Assembly (NCBI GenBank): GCA_021773075.1
Contig: JAJFKT010000026.1
Coordinates: forward strand, 120,356 to 184,355
DNA length: 64,000 nucleotides
Direction: 5' to 3'
DNA from: Woeseiaceae bacterium
Lineage (GTDB): Bacteria; Pseudomonadota; Gammaproteobacteria; Steroidobacterales; Woeseiaceae
Shown here one piece after another: positions 47,770 to 56,433 of this stretch; positions within the stretch are counted from its first letter, which is position 1; each line of letters opens with the position of its first letter. Both the position numbers and the translations under genes were made by a program. The notes beneath the pieces were generated by a model. The model was not told where the DNA came from and ran no database searches. It saw only the letters and a program-made list of their open reading frames with translations.

Positions 47770-49086
47770 TCACAGTCGTCGGCTTATCGGCAGGCCTACT
47801 TTGGCGACGGTGCCACCGCCGTCGCGTGGCAATAGTTCGATTGTCCAGTCGTGCTTGTTCGCGAGTTGGCGGGCAATGGCAAGACCGAGGCCACTACCGC
47901 CGGTCTTGCCGTCGCGCGCCGTTTCCAGCCGGTGAAAAGGCCGAAATACGGCATCCGCGTGATCTGCGGGAATTCCCGGGCCACGGTCGCAAATTCGAAC
48001 TGTAAGTGTGTGCTCGTCGCATTGCAGGTCAACGGCGATCAGCTTGCCGCCGCCATAGTGTGCGGCATTATCGAGTAAATTCGCTAACAGGCGACGCAGC
48101 GCGACGGGATCGGCGACATACGGGCACGGCCCCGCACAGCCGTTCAGTCGTACATCGAAACCGCCGCGCCGCAAATCGGCTACCTGTTCCTCAATGGTCT
48201 GCCAAAGATCCAGTTGCACCAGATGCTCATCGCTGAGACCCTTTGAGAAATCAAGGAACTGACCGATGAGGGCGTTCATTGCCGCCAAATCACGACGAAT
48301 TCCCGCTACCAGTTGTGGGTCTGATGTCTCGTCCAGCATTTCGACCGCAAGCCCCAGCCGTGTCAATGGCGTCCGCAGATCGTGTGATATGCCAGCAATA
48401 ATGACCGTTCGATTTTCCGCCAGTTCCTGCAGGTCGGACGACATACGGTTGAATGCCTGCGCCAGTACGGCGACTTCCTTCGGACCTTCCTCAGAAAGAG
48501 CCTGGGGCTTGTTGCCGCGACCCACTTCCCGCACCGCAGCAGACATCCGAGCCAATGGTTCCGCGACCCTGCGCACCTCTAAAAAGCTCACGAACAAAGT
48601 CAGCAGAGCGCCACCAACGACTACCACGAGTAAGACAATAGGAGGATTGGTGCCCAGTCGCTTTCTGTCAAAGCCGATACGAACAATCATTTCGTGAGCC
48701 GGAACATCTACCCAGATCAGCGGGCCCTTCGTGGCCTCAATAATCGATAATTTCTCTCCTGCACGCAGGGCCAGGGATTCCTGGAAAAAGATGTAGTACG
48801 GAACATCGAATTTTTTCTGAGACAGGGCCCGTGTCTGAGTTGTAACGATCAAGCCGTGATCTTGCAGCAATTGTCGTTTCAGTTCCGCATGCATTTCTTC
48901 CGGCAGGCTCTCGATGCTATGCGCCGCCGAAACAATCACTGCGGCGAAGTCATCCGCTGATCGCTTTGCCATTGGTATCGCGATGAAGTAAACCGCGGCG
49001 CCCAGGGACACCAACATGAAAGTCAACAATGTCAGCGCGATGGTGAACGCTGAACGACCTAGCAACGTTCGCGGCGTCAATTTCAT
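47770..49086 (-). CDS. EnvZ-type sensor histidine kinase
   Basis: 438 aa from ATG 49086, overlapping the regulator gene (ATGA). Two TM helices (about 12-35, 150-172) flank a periplasmic domain of about 115 residues; HAMP; DHp with phosphorylated His in GISHDLRTPLTRLG; ATPase N-box LLDNAAHYG, G1 DRGPGIP and G2 GGSGLGLAI. The HDLRTPLTR context is EnvZ-like. The signal is unknown. Pairs with the downstream-numbered OmpR-like regulator. Confidence 0.93.
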   Translation of the reverse strand: MKLTPRTLLGRSAFTIALTLLTFMLVSLGAAVYFIAIPMAKRSADDFAAVIVSAAHSIESLPEEMHAELKRQLLQDHGLIVTTQTRALSQKKFDVPYYIFFQESLALRAGEKLSIIEATKGPLIWVDVPAHEMIVRIGFDRKRLGTNPPIVLLVVVVGGALLTLFVSFLEVRRVAEPLARMSAAVREVGRGNKPQALSEEGPKEVAVLAQAFNRMSSDLQELAENRTVIIAGISHDLRTPLTRLGLAVEMLDETSDPQLVAGIRRDLAAMNALIGQFLDFSKGLSDEHLVQLDLWQTIEEQVADLRRGGFDVRLNGCAGPCPYVADPVALRRLLANLLDNAAHYGGGKLIAVDLQCDEHTLTVRICDRGPGIPADHADAVFRPFHRLETARDGKTGGSGLGLAIARQLANKHDWTIELLPRDGGGTVAKVGLPISRRL

Positions 49087-49820
49087 GCCGTCGGCCCTTC
49101 CGGCGTAAACTGATAACCGACCCCCCAAACGGTTCGCACTAACTTGGGCTGAGCCGGGTCGAATTCGATCTTGTGCCTCAATCGCGTTACGCGCACGTCA
49201 ATACTTCGGTCGAAAGGGTCTCGGTCATTGCCGCCAAGACACTCCATGATGAAGTCCCGACTGAGTACTCGATTGGGATGTTTGACGAGAACATTCAAAA
49301 GATCGAATTCGGCGCGCGACAAATCCACTTCGCTGGAATCGCGAAATAGTGCTCGTTTTTCTGGTTCAAATCGAAACGGACCAAATTCGTATCTTGAACT
49401 TGTGTTTGACTCCGGGTCGGTTGTTGGCCAATTGCGGCGCAGCACCGCCCGAATCCGAGCCAACAACTCGCGCGGATTAAAGGGCTTGGGTAAGTAGTCA
49501 TCGGCGCCGACCTCCAGACCGACAATACGGTCAACTTCCTCCCCGCGGGCAGAGATCATTATGATCGGCAGTTTGTGATCGCTGCGCAGACGCCTCGCGA
49601 GAGATAGCCCGTCTTCGCCAGGCAGCATCAGATCGAGGATGACGAGGTCCGCTGTATTTCCGGCCAACCACGTGTCCATGGCCTTGCCGTCTTCGGCTAC
49701 GGACACCCGAAACCCCTGCTCCCCAAGATACTGGCACAGCAATTCTCGAATGCCTGGATCGTCGTCCACAACCAACAACCGTGGCGCATCGGCGGCATTG
49801 CCCTGTGCGGTAGAAGTCAT
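49083..49820 (-). CDS. ompR: OmpR-type response regulator
   Basis: 245 aa from ATG 49820. The receiver domain has the acidic pair DDD, the phosphoacceptor Asp in LVILDLMLPGEDG and the Lys in LPKPFNPREL. The winged-helix domain (DLSRAEFDLLNVLVKHPNRV, DVRVTRLRHKIE, VRTVWGVGYQF) is typical OmpR. The symbol reflects family likeness; orthology to E. coli ompR is not proven. TTGTAACAA lies just upstream, consistent with autoregulation. Confidence 0.9.
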   Translation of the reverse strand: MTSTAQGNAADAPRLLVVDDDPGIRELLCQYLGEQGFRVSVAEDGKAMDTWLAGNTADLVILDLMLPGEDGLSLARRLRSDHKLPIIMISARGEEVDRIVGLEVGADDYLPKPFNPRELLARIRAVLRRNWPTTDPESNTSSRYEFGPFRFEPEKRALFRDSSEVDLSRAEFDLLNVLVKHPNRVLSRDFIMECLGGNDRDPFDRSIDVRVTRLRHKIEFDPAQPKLVRTVWGVGYQFTPEGPTA

Positions 49821-49830
49821 TGGAAACACC

Positions 49831-49839
49831 TTGTAACAA
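49831..49839. promoter_or_regulatory. TTGTAACAA motif in front of the OmpR-type gene
   Basis: Exact second copy of the nine-base motif found upstream of 46190. It lies between the divergent response-regulator and EF-hand genes. Confidence 0.35.
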
Positions 49840-49951
49840 TTTGGGCAGTTCCCGAAATCAGCCGGAAACAACATTGTCCCATCCTAACTGTGATGGCGGG
49901 ATTTTACCCGTACAGGTTCTATGAGAGATGAACGGCAAAGGAGCACATGAG

Positions 49952-50284
49952 ATGAAAAAAATCGCTTTTTCACAAATAGCAGCGGTCATGGCCGTTGGCA
50001 TCGCCTTGTCTTCGCCCGCCTTGGCACAGGATGCGCAAAGAGGAGTGGGTATGAACATGCCTGTCTTCTCAGACTGTGACCTGAATGGCGACGGCAAAAT
50101 CACCGAAGACGAGTTCGCTAAGGCGCGCAGTGAGCGGGTCGCGAAACGTGCACAGGAAGGCCGGCAGATGAAGAACCTGGCCAACGCGCCATCGTTCGCC
50201 GATATCGACGTTGACGACAACGGCAAAATCGATGCTGACGAGTTCGCGGCGCATCAGGTCAAGCACAGGAGGCAGACGAAATGA
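49952..50284 (+). CDS. Secreted EF-hand calcium-binding protein
   Basis: 110 aa from ATG 49952. Signal peptide ending SPALAQ, then two EF-hand loops: DCDLNGDGKITEDEF and DIDVDDNGKIDADEF, each with the canonical D-x-D/N-x-D-G-x-I-x-x-x-E spacing. Periplasmic Ca2+ sensor or buffer. Overlaps the next gene by 4 bp (ATGA). Divergent from the OmpR-type gene and plausibly part of its regulon. Confidence 0.9.
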   Translation: MKKIAFSQIAAVMAVGIALSSPALAQDAQRGVGMNMPVFSDCDLNGDGKITEDEFAKARSERVAKRAQEGRQMKNLANAPSFADIDVDDNGKIDADEFAAHQVKHRRQTK

Positions 50285-50778
50285 TTGACAGACTAACAAA
50301 CAGTGAACGAACGATGAGAGTCCCGATTAAGCAAATGATGCTCGTATTCATGCTTCTGTCGATATTCACTCTGTACGCTTGCGAGACAACCACCCACGCA
50401 CAAGAAGGGCAGGTCATTGGCGCGGTAATTGGCGGTGTCGTCGGCGCGCAGGTCGGAGACGGTAGTGGGCGAACTGCGGCGATCATTCTTGGAACGCTCG
50501 CGGGAGGCATGATCGGGCAGCACATTGGTCAGAGCATGGACGACACCGATCGTACGATGGCCGCCAGAACACTAAATGACAATCGCACCGGCGAAGCTCG
50601 TACCTGGGTCAATCCGGATACAGGCTATCGCTACACGGTGACACCGACACGCACGTATGAGAGTGCTAATACACCGTGCCGCGAATTCAGACTTGATGCT
50701 TCGATTGGTAACCGGTCCGACCAGGATGTTTATGGAACCGCGTGCCTGCAAGCCGACGGTAGCTGGTTGGTGCAATAG
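50281..50778 (+). CDS. Glycine-zipper (17-kDa antigen-like) outer-membrane protein
   Basis: 165 aa. A hydrophobic stretch ending TLYACETTT resembles a lipobox (YAC), then the glycine-zipper double helix VIGAVIGGVVGAQVGDGSG / ILGTLAGGMIGQHIGQSMD, then a 17-kDa-antigen C-terminus (TWVNPDTGYRYTVTPTRTY, CREFRLDASI, GTACLQADGSW). Related lipoproteins sit in the outer membrane. Coupled to the EF-hand gene. Confidence 0.88.
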   Translation: MIDRLTNSERTMRVPIKQMMLVFMLLSIFTLYACETTTHAQEGQVIGAVIGGVVGAQVGDGSGRTAAIILGTLAGGMIGQHIGQSMDDTDRTMAARTLNDNRTGEARTWVNPDTGYRYTVTPTRTYESANTPCREFRLDASIGNRSDQDVYGTACLQADGSWLVQ

Positions 50779-50802
50779 CAAATAACCATTGAGAGAGAAA
50801 TC

Positions 50803-51822
50803 ATGAAATCGATACCGCTAATTGTCATTCTTTCGCTGTTTGCGGCTCAGTCGGCTGCCCAGTGGGAAGCATTGCCAGACTCCGCACCGTCCCCTGCCGA
50901 TAATCCAACTACGGCCGAAAAAATTGAACTCGGCAAGATGCTCTTTTTCGACCCGCGGTTCTCGGCAACCGGCACAGTTTCGTGTTTTTCCTGCCACAAC
51001 GTAATGGAAGGCGGTGATGACCACCGTTCGGTGTCCATTGGCGTACATGGAGTTGCCGGTGGTAGAAACGCACCGACCGTCTGGAACGCTGCGTTCCTGT
51101 CGTCGCAATTCTGGGATGGTCGTGCGGCAACGCTCGAGGATCAGGCCGTGGGCCCGGTTACCAATCCAATTGAGATGGGTATGGAGAGTCTGGATGATGC
51201 GCTCGGCAGGATTCGCGCCATTCCGGGCTACAAACAGCACTTCGACACCGCTTTCGGTGCCGGCGACAACGTCACAATGGAGAATGCCGCGAAGGCGATC
51301 GCCGCCTATGAGCGAACGCTGATTACGCCGAATAGCCCTTATGACCGGTACGTAAACGGCGACGAATATTCGATGTCGGCGCAGGCCATACGCGGTATGA
51401 ACACTTTTGAATCCGTTGGCTGCTCGTCCTGCCATTCGGGGCCGGCGTTTAGCGGGCCGGCCATGCCTGCCGGCGCTGGGTTCTTTGTAAAATTTCCGAC
51501 ATTCGAATCGAACGGCGACCTGGAAAAGTTTGATCTTCTAGCCGATCAAGGTCGCTTCGAGGCGACTGGCAACGAAGCGGACAAGAACATTTGGCGCGTG
51601 CCTACATTGCGAAATCTGGAATTCACCGCGCCTTACCTCCACAACGGAGCCGTCAAATCCCTCGACGACGTCGTGACGCTTATGGCTCAGGCACAGCTCA
51701 ACCGAAATATCGACGGCGACCAGGTTGCGGACATTGTCGCGTTCCTCGAAAGCCTGACCGGCGAATTCCCGACACAAATTATGCCGCGCCTGCCGCCGAC
51801 GCCAGGCGACTTACTCGACTAG
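50803..51822 (+). CDS. Di-haem cytochrome c peroxidase (CcpA/MauG family)
   Basis: 339 aa. Signal peptide ending AAQ; two c-haem sites, CFSCH (about 61-65) and CSSCH (about 207-211); the family motifs LGKMLFFDPRFS, FWDGRAATLEDQA, and the C-terminal RVPTLRNLEFTAPYLHNGA. Periplasmic peroxidase reducing H2O2 with electrons from a small cytochrome, or a MauG-like oxidase. First of a redox trio with the b561 gene 10 bp downstream. Confidence 0.93.
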   Translation: MKSIPLIVILSLFAAQSAAQWEALPDSAPSPADNPTTAEKIELGKMLFFDPRFSATGTVSCFSCHNVMEGGDDHRSVSIGVHGVAGGRNAPTVWNAAFLSSQFWDGRAATLEDQAVGPVTNPIEMGMESLDDALGRIRAIPGYKQHFDTAFGAGDNVTMENAAKAIAAYERTLITPNSPYDRYVNGDEYSMSAQAIRGMNTFESVGCSSCHSGPAFSGPAMPAGAGFFVKFPTFESNGDLEKFDLLADQGRFEATGNEADKNIWRVPTLRNLEFTAPYLHNGAVKSLDDVVTLMAQAQLNRNIDGDQVADIVAFLESLTGEFPTQIMPRLPPTPGDLLD

Positions 51823-51832
51823 GAGAATCTCT

Positions 51833-52609
51833 ATGTCACTCGAGCGCCCGAACTCGCATGTTGCCTATAGAGTGTGGGACCGAACGACACGTTGGTTTCA
51901 TTGGATCAATGTTCTGTGCGTGCTTAGCCTTGCCGTGCTGGGATTGGCGATTCTTAACGAAAAGAGCTTCGGCGTTAGTGCTGAAGGAAAAGTTCTGCTG
52001 AAGACGCTGCACACCTGCGTAGGCTATGTTTTTGCCGTCAATCTTGCCTGGCGCCTGATGTGGGCATTTGTCGGTAATACCCATGCGCGATGGAAGGCAA
52101 TATTGCCGACAGGGCAAGGCTTCTGTCAGACGTTTCGCAGCTACGTTCGCGGCCTTTGGGTGAGGAGTGCGCCGAGTTATCTTGGGCATAACCCGATTGG
52201 GCGGCTGATGATTTCGCTGCTGTTGTTACTGTTGTTTGTGCAGGCAGTATCCGGCCTCGTACTCGCCGGAACCGATCTCTACAAGCCACCCTTCGGTGGC
52301 GCAATCGCCGAATGGGTGACGGACGGCGACCCGATCAAGCTGGCTAACCTGGAGCCCGGTTCAAAGGAGTTCGTTGACCCAGCAGCCTATGAAGATATGC
52401 GCGGCTTTCGAAAACCCTTCATTACCGTACATCTTTACGCCTTCTACCTGTTGATGACGGCGATCCTGCTGCATGTCGCTGGCGTCGTTGTGACAGAAAT
52501 ACGAGAGAAAAGCGGACTGATTTCGGCCATGTTTTCCGGCGAGAAAGTCTTATCTACGCCGCCGGTTGACCTGCATTTAGAACCATCGGAAAAGAGGAGC
52601 GAATCATGA
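51833..52609 (+). CDS. Cytochrome b561-type membrane protein
   Basis: 258 aa. Four TM helices with haem-ligating His candidates in TTRWFHWINVL, KTLHTCVGYVF and ITVHLYAFYLL, plus a C-terminal His. Matches the b561 / Ni-Fe hydrogenase b-subunit type that passes electrons from the quinol pool to periplasmic c-type proteins. Position directly behind the di-haem peroxidase suggests it feeds it (inference). Overlaps the lipoprotein gene (ATGA). Confidence 0.9.
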   Translation: MSLERPNSHVAYRVWDRTTRWFHWINVLCVLSLAVLGLAILNEKSFGVSAEGKVLLKTLHTCVGYVFAVNLAWRLMWAFVGNTHARWKAILPTGQGFCQTFRSYVRGLWVRSAPSYLGHNPIGRLMISLLLLLLFVQAVSGLVLAGTDLYKPPFGGAIAEWVTDGDPIKLANLEPGSKEFVDPAAYEDMRGFRKPFITVHLYAFYLLMTAILLHVAGVVVTEIREKSGLISAMFSGEKVLSTPPVDLHLEPSEKRSES

Positions 52610-53187
52610 CTAAGCAATACACCAAGACAAGAGAAACTATGGCTGTCTTGTTGCTCGGCGCGTTGCTGAGTGGCTGCGCCACCGTGAACAGCGGTTCACA
52701 CCACGACGAATCTGCGACGTTCGGCCACTATCAAACCTTCGCATGGATCGCGGACGATCCGCTTATCGTGGGTGCGGGAGGCCAAGCGGCGATCAGCCCG
52801 CTGTCACAGAAGAAAATTACAGTGGCGATTGAGAACGCGCTAAACGAGAAAGGATTCACACACACAGCGAATCCGGACCAGGCGGACTTTGTTGTCGCGT
52901 ATACGGTGGGCACGCGGGAGAGGATCGATGCAAGGTCCTACCCGAATGCTTACCAAGGCGCGTGGGGATGGCATATGTACGGTCGCTACTACTACCAGAC
53001 TGAAGTGGTTCATCGCACGTACACCGAAGGCACATTGGGTATCGACATCTTCGATGGTAAGACCAATCAGCCTGTGTGGCACGGCTGGGCGAGAAAGTCG
53101 GTGACCAGCGCCGATCGGAACGACCCGTCGCCCGCCATACGCAAAGCAGTTACGGCGATAATCAAGCGATTTCCGCCATCAAATTAA
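52606..53187 (+). CDS. DUF4136 lipoprotein
   Basis: 193 aa. Lipobox LLSGCATVNSG; DUF4136 features: FGHYQTFAWIADDP, ITVAIENALNEKGF, ADFVVAYTVGTRERID and TLGIDIFDGKTNQPVWHGWA. An envelope lipoprotein of unknown role. Overlaps b561 at its start; the following HlyD-like frame overlaps its last bases. Confidence 0.9.
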   Translation: MTKQYTKTRETMAVLLLGALLSGCATVNSGSHHDESATFGHYQTFAWIADDPLIVGAGGQAAISPLSQKKITVAIENALNEKGFTHTANPDQADFVVAYTVGTRERIDARSYPNAYQGAWGWHMYGRYYYQTEVVHRTYTEGTLGIDIFDGKTNQPVWHGWARKSVTSADRNDPSPAIRKAVTAIIKRFPPSN

Positions 53188-54356
53188 TTACGCTGCCGCA
53201 AGCAGCTAAGGCGAAGCGCTGGATAATCGTATTCAGCGCGGTCCTTATTATTGCGCTGGCCGTACTCGTGGCCAATCAGCGATCCATCGAGGTTCAAGTG
53301 GCGTATCCAGAGAGCGATGTGCAGATATCTGTTTTTGGTCTCGGTACTGTGGAGGCGCGCGTTCTCTCGGAGATTGGTTTCGAGGTAGGTGCGACCTTAA
53401 TCGAGCTCAATGCCGATCACGGTGACAGGATAGGCAAAGGCGCTGTACTCGCACGTCTTCACAACGCTGAGCAGCAAGCCCGCGTTGCCAAAGCCGAGGC
53501 CGGTGTGGTTAGCGCCGAAGCTGCCTTGAGCATGACTCAAGCGGTCGTTGAAAAAGCGAGATCAGTTCTTGCTCAGCGACAGCAGACCAACCGCCGGCAA
53601 CAGCGCCTCCTGACTCAAAACACAGTGTCTGAAGAGGACGCCGAGGATGCGCAGCTACAACAGGACGTGGCGGCAACCGAATTAGCCGTCGCTTTGAGCG
53701 AGGTTGATGTCGCGAAAGCCCAGCTGACGGATGCACAAGCGCAGCTCGACTACGAGAGGGTGCTGCTTGAACACCACGTTTTGAGGGCGCCGTACGATGC
53801 GATTGTTGTTAAGCGTCATCATGAGCTTGGCACCGTTCTTAGTGCCGGCGAGACACTGTTTACACTGGTGGATGCCGACACTGTGTGGATACTCGCTTAT
53901 GTGGACGAATCCCGTACCGGCGACGTCCGCGCGGGCCAGTCAGCAGAGGTGCGTCTTCGTTCGTTGCCTCGAACAGTGTTTCCAGGCCATGTGGCGCGCA
54001 TCGATATCGAAAGCGACCGGGTGAACGAAGAGCGCCGTGTCTATGTGACGTGTGATCAATGCCCGGAGAACTTTTATCTAGGCGAGCAGGCCGAAGTCTT
54101 CATCACGACGACGACATTGAACGACGCGACACTAATACCTGAAGCGACGGTCGCCGGATTTAACGGTACCGCCGGTACAATCTGGGTTGTGAACGATCAC
54201 AAGCTGCGCCGTCGAACGGTACAGTTCGGTGCGAGAACGCTGGACGGCCGGGTCGTGATCACCGGGGGTCTCGAAGGGGCGTCGGCCGTCATCGAATTAG
54301 ATCGAGGACTGCGCGAAGGGCGCAGAGCCAAAGTAACACCCCCGGCAACACGATGA
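53187..54356 (+). CDS. HlyD/MacA-type periplasmic adaptor of an ABC exporter (start codon unclear)
   Basis: About 389 aa. TM anchor (WIIVFSAVLIIALAVLVAN), biotinyl-lipoyl half-motifs GVGATLIELNADHGDRIGKG-like and VLRAPYDAIVVKRH, a coiled-coil hairpin between them, and the barrel-sandwich domain. The anchor starts within 12 codons of the upstream stop and there is no ATG, GTG or TTG between the GTG at 53076 (inside the lipoprotein gene) and the TM. ATT 53187 or CTG 53193 would be needed; the coordinate given assumes ATT. Overlaps the permease gene (ATGA). Confidence 0.8.
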   Translation: MTLPQAAKAKRWIIVFSAVLIIALAVLVANQRSIEVQVAYPESDVQISVFGLGTVEARVLSEIGFEVGATLIELNADHGDRIGKGAVLARLHNAEQQARVAKAEAGVVSAEAALSMTQAVVEKARSVLAQRQQTNRRQQRLLTQNTVSEEDAEDAQLQQDVAATELAVALSEVDVAKAQLTDAQAQLDYERVLLEHHVLRAPYDAIVVKRHHELGTVLSAGETLFTLVDADTVWILAYVDESRTGDVRAGQSAEVRLRSLPRTVFPGHVARIDIESDRVNEERRVYVTCDQCPENFYLGEQAEVFITTTTLNDATLIPEATVAGFNGTAGTIWVVNDHKLRRRTVQFGARTLDGRVVITGGLEGASAVIELDRGLREGRRAKVTPPATR

Positions 54357-55486
54357 ACCTTGCATTCCGTGATATTCGACACAGTTGGGGTCGCTTTCTC
54401 CTGACCTGTTTCGGCCTGAGCCTTTTGTTGGGTGTCGTGTTGTCGATGATCGGTATCTATCGAGGCTTGGTCGAGGATGCCCTGACGCTGGCGCGATCAC
54501 CGCAGGCCGATATCTGGGTGGTCGAATCGGGTTCGCGTGGTCCGTTCGCGGAGTCATCTCGAATTCCGGGCGATACACGCGAGGCCATCGCACGATTGCA
54601 CGGAATAGTGGCTACCGGTGCTGTGACATACCAGTCCGTTGCGGCGTGGCATGGCGGAAAGGTGTTGCGCTTTTATGTCGTCGGATACGAACCCGACCGT
54701 CTCGGTGGACCTCGACAAATCGCGTCGGGACGGGCCATCGCCCGTAGACACTACGAAATGGTTGCCGATGCTCGTACGACGCTGTCACTTGGCGACCAGG
54801 TGCCGCTCGGTCGAAATACGTTCACCGTTGTTGGCCTGACTGAGAATCAAGTGGCTTCCGGGGGTGATCCCCTCGTCTACTTGAGCTTGCGTGATTCACA
54901 GGAGTTGCAGTTTGAATTAGCACCTCCGGCGGCGCGGCGCGAGATGGCACGCAATGGGGTCGTCTCGAATACCGATACCGTTAATGCGATCATCGCGCGC
55001 GTGTCACCGAACGTTCCGCCGGCCACAGTTACCGCGGTTACGCAACGCTGGAAGCACCTCGCTGCGATGACTCAGACAGAGCAGGAGAATATCCTGACGC
55101 GATCTGTTGTCGAACGCGCCCGCAAACAGATCGGGCTGTTCACTGCAATCCTGTTGACCGTGTCAGCAGTTATCATTGCCTTGATAATCTACACCATGAC
55201 CATGGACAAGCTGCGTGAGATTGCGACACTGAAACTCATCGGCGCCCCCGATCGCACTATCATCGGTCTCATCGTCCAGCAAGCTCTGACTATGGGTGTG
55301 ATCGGCTTCGCATTCGGAGCGTTGCTGATCACTACCATCAAGGATTACTTTCCGCGACGCGTCATCCTGCAGCCCGGCGATGGCGTGGCTCTTGCCGCTG
55401 CTGTGATCATAGTCTGCGTACTGGCGAGTGCTCTGGGTGTGCGATTGGCGTTAAAGGTTGATCCTGGCGAGGCGTTGAAAGGATAG
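54353..55486 (+). CDS. ABC transporter permease (FtsX/MacB/DevC-like)
   Basis: 377 aa. TM1 (about 13-35), a large periplasmic domain (about 40-250: DIWVVESGSRGPF, FYVVGYEPDRLGG), then three TMs (about 262-284, 308-330, 350-370) with KLREIATLKLIGAPDRTI, the coupling segment of FtsX-type permeases. Mechanotransmission-type exporter rather than channel. Gene order adaptor-permease-ATPase resembles devBCA. Confidence 0.92.
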   Translation: MNLAFRDIRHSWGRFLLTCFGLSLLLGVVLSMIGIYRGLVEDALTLARSPQADIWVVESGSRGPFAESSRIPGDTREAIARLHGIVATGAVTYQSVAAWHGGKVLRFYVVGYEPDRLGGPRQIASGRAIARRHYEMVADARTTLSLGDQVPLGRNTFTVVGLTENQVASGGDPLVYLSLRDSQELQFELAPPAARREMARNGVVSNTDTVNAIIARVSPNVPPATVTAVTQRWKHLAAMTQTEQENILTRSVVERARKQIGLFTAILLTVSAVIIALIIYTMTMDKLREIATLKLIGAPDRTIIGLIVQQALTMGVIGFAFGALLITTIKDYFPRRVILQPGDGVALAAAVIIVCVLASALGVRLALKVDPGEALKG

Positions 55487-55487
55487 C

Positions 55488-56243
55488 GTGGATATGGGAT
55501 CAGACAAACCGCAAGCGCTACTCGAAACGCGCGGCATTTCCAAGCATTTCGGAGAGGGTGATGCACGTGTAGATGCGCTTCGTGAGGTCAGCATCGCGGT
55601 CTACCCGGGTGAGGTCGTTGGACTGCTCGGTCCCAGCGGTTCGGGGAAGACCACGCTGCTGAATGTCATTGGTTGCATCGTCGAACCGAACGCTGGCTGG
55701 ATGAGCCTTGACGGCGAAGTCGTCTACGACCAGGGCTGGTTGCGCTCGGACCTGCGACGCTTGCGGCTTGAGAAAATCGGCTTCATTTTTCAATTTCACA
55801 ATCTGCTGCCGTTCCTGAACTGCCTCGACAACGTTGCAATCGTGCTCAATCTTGCCGGGTTTACGCCGCGGGATGCGCAGCAGCGCGCGATCGAGTTGCT
55901 GGATTACCTGGAAGTCGGGCATCGTAAGGATGCGTTCCCGGCACAACTCTCGGGTGGCGAAGCACAGCGTGTTGCGATCGCCCGTGCGCTGGCAAATTAT
56001 CCGCGGATAATTCTCGCTGATGAACCAACCGCGGCACTCGATTCAGAGCGGGCGGGCATTGTCATGGACCTGTTGAGAAAAGTCGCGGCCGAGCAAAACG
56101 CGGCTATCCTTGCAGTTACCCACGATGAGAAGATTTATGATCGCCTCGATCGGGTGTTCGATCTCAGGGATGGTCGCCTCAGCGAGGACCCCGAGCCTAA
56201 AGTTGGAGGCATTTCGGGAGGGACAGGCAGTCGCGATGTCTAA
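55488..56243 (+). CDS. ABC transporter ATP-binding protein (LolD/MacB/DevA-like)
   Basis: 251 aa (GTG 55488, or ATG 55494). Walker A LLGPSGSGKTTLLN, Q-loop FIFQFHNLLPFL, signature LSGGEAQRVAIARAL, Walker B IILADEPTAALD, His-switch VTHDEKI. Completes the tripartite exporter with the preceding adaptor and permease. No dedicated outer-membrane TolC partner is adjacent. Confidence 0.95.
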   Translation: MDMGSDKPQALLETRGISKHFGEGDARVDALREVSIAVYPGEVVGLLGPSGSGKTTLLNVIGCIVEPNAGWMSLDGEVVYDQGWLRSDLRRLRLEKIGFIFQFHNLLPFLNCLDNVAIVLNLAGFTPRDAQQRAIELLDYLEVGHRKDAFPAQLSGGEAQRVAIARALANYPRIILADEPTAALDSERAGIVMDLLRKVAAEQNAAILAVTHDEKIYDRLDRVFDLRDGRLSEDPEPKVGGISGGTGSRDV

Positions 56244-56433
56244 AGCCAGACTGCGGTTTGGGATCTGGTCTAAGAGCGGCTGCGACGCGCTCTTTGTAAG
56301 TGCGGTGACAATCGAAGCAGCCTTCGATCATTCGCACTCAACTCAACTTGCCTTGACGACGGCGCAAATCCCCGACGAGTCTTGCGCTAACGCTTGGCCG
56401 GTTACTGTGGCGCACACTCACTGGCTAAATTGC

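Noticed and set aside
56244..56433. Possible small gene between the ABC exporter and the cytochrome-tailed gene
   Set aside because: No open frame with start, ribosome-binding site or motif in the 190-bp gap, and no clear terminator hairpin.
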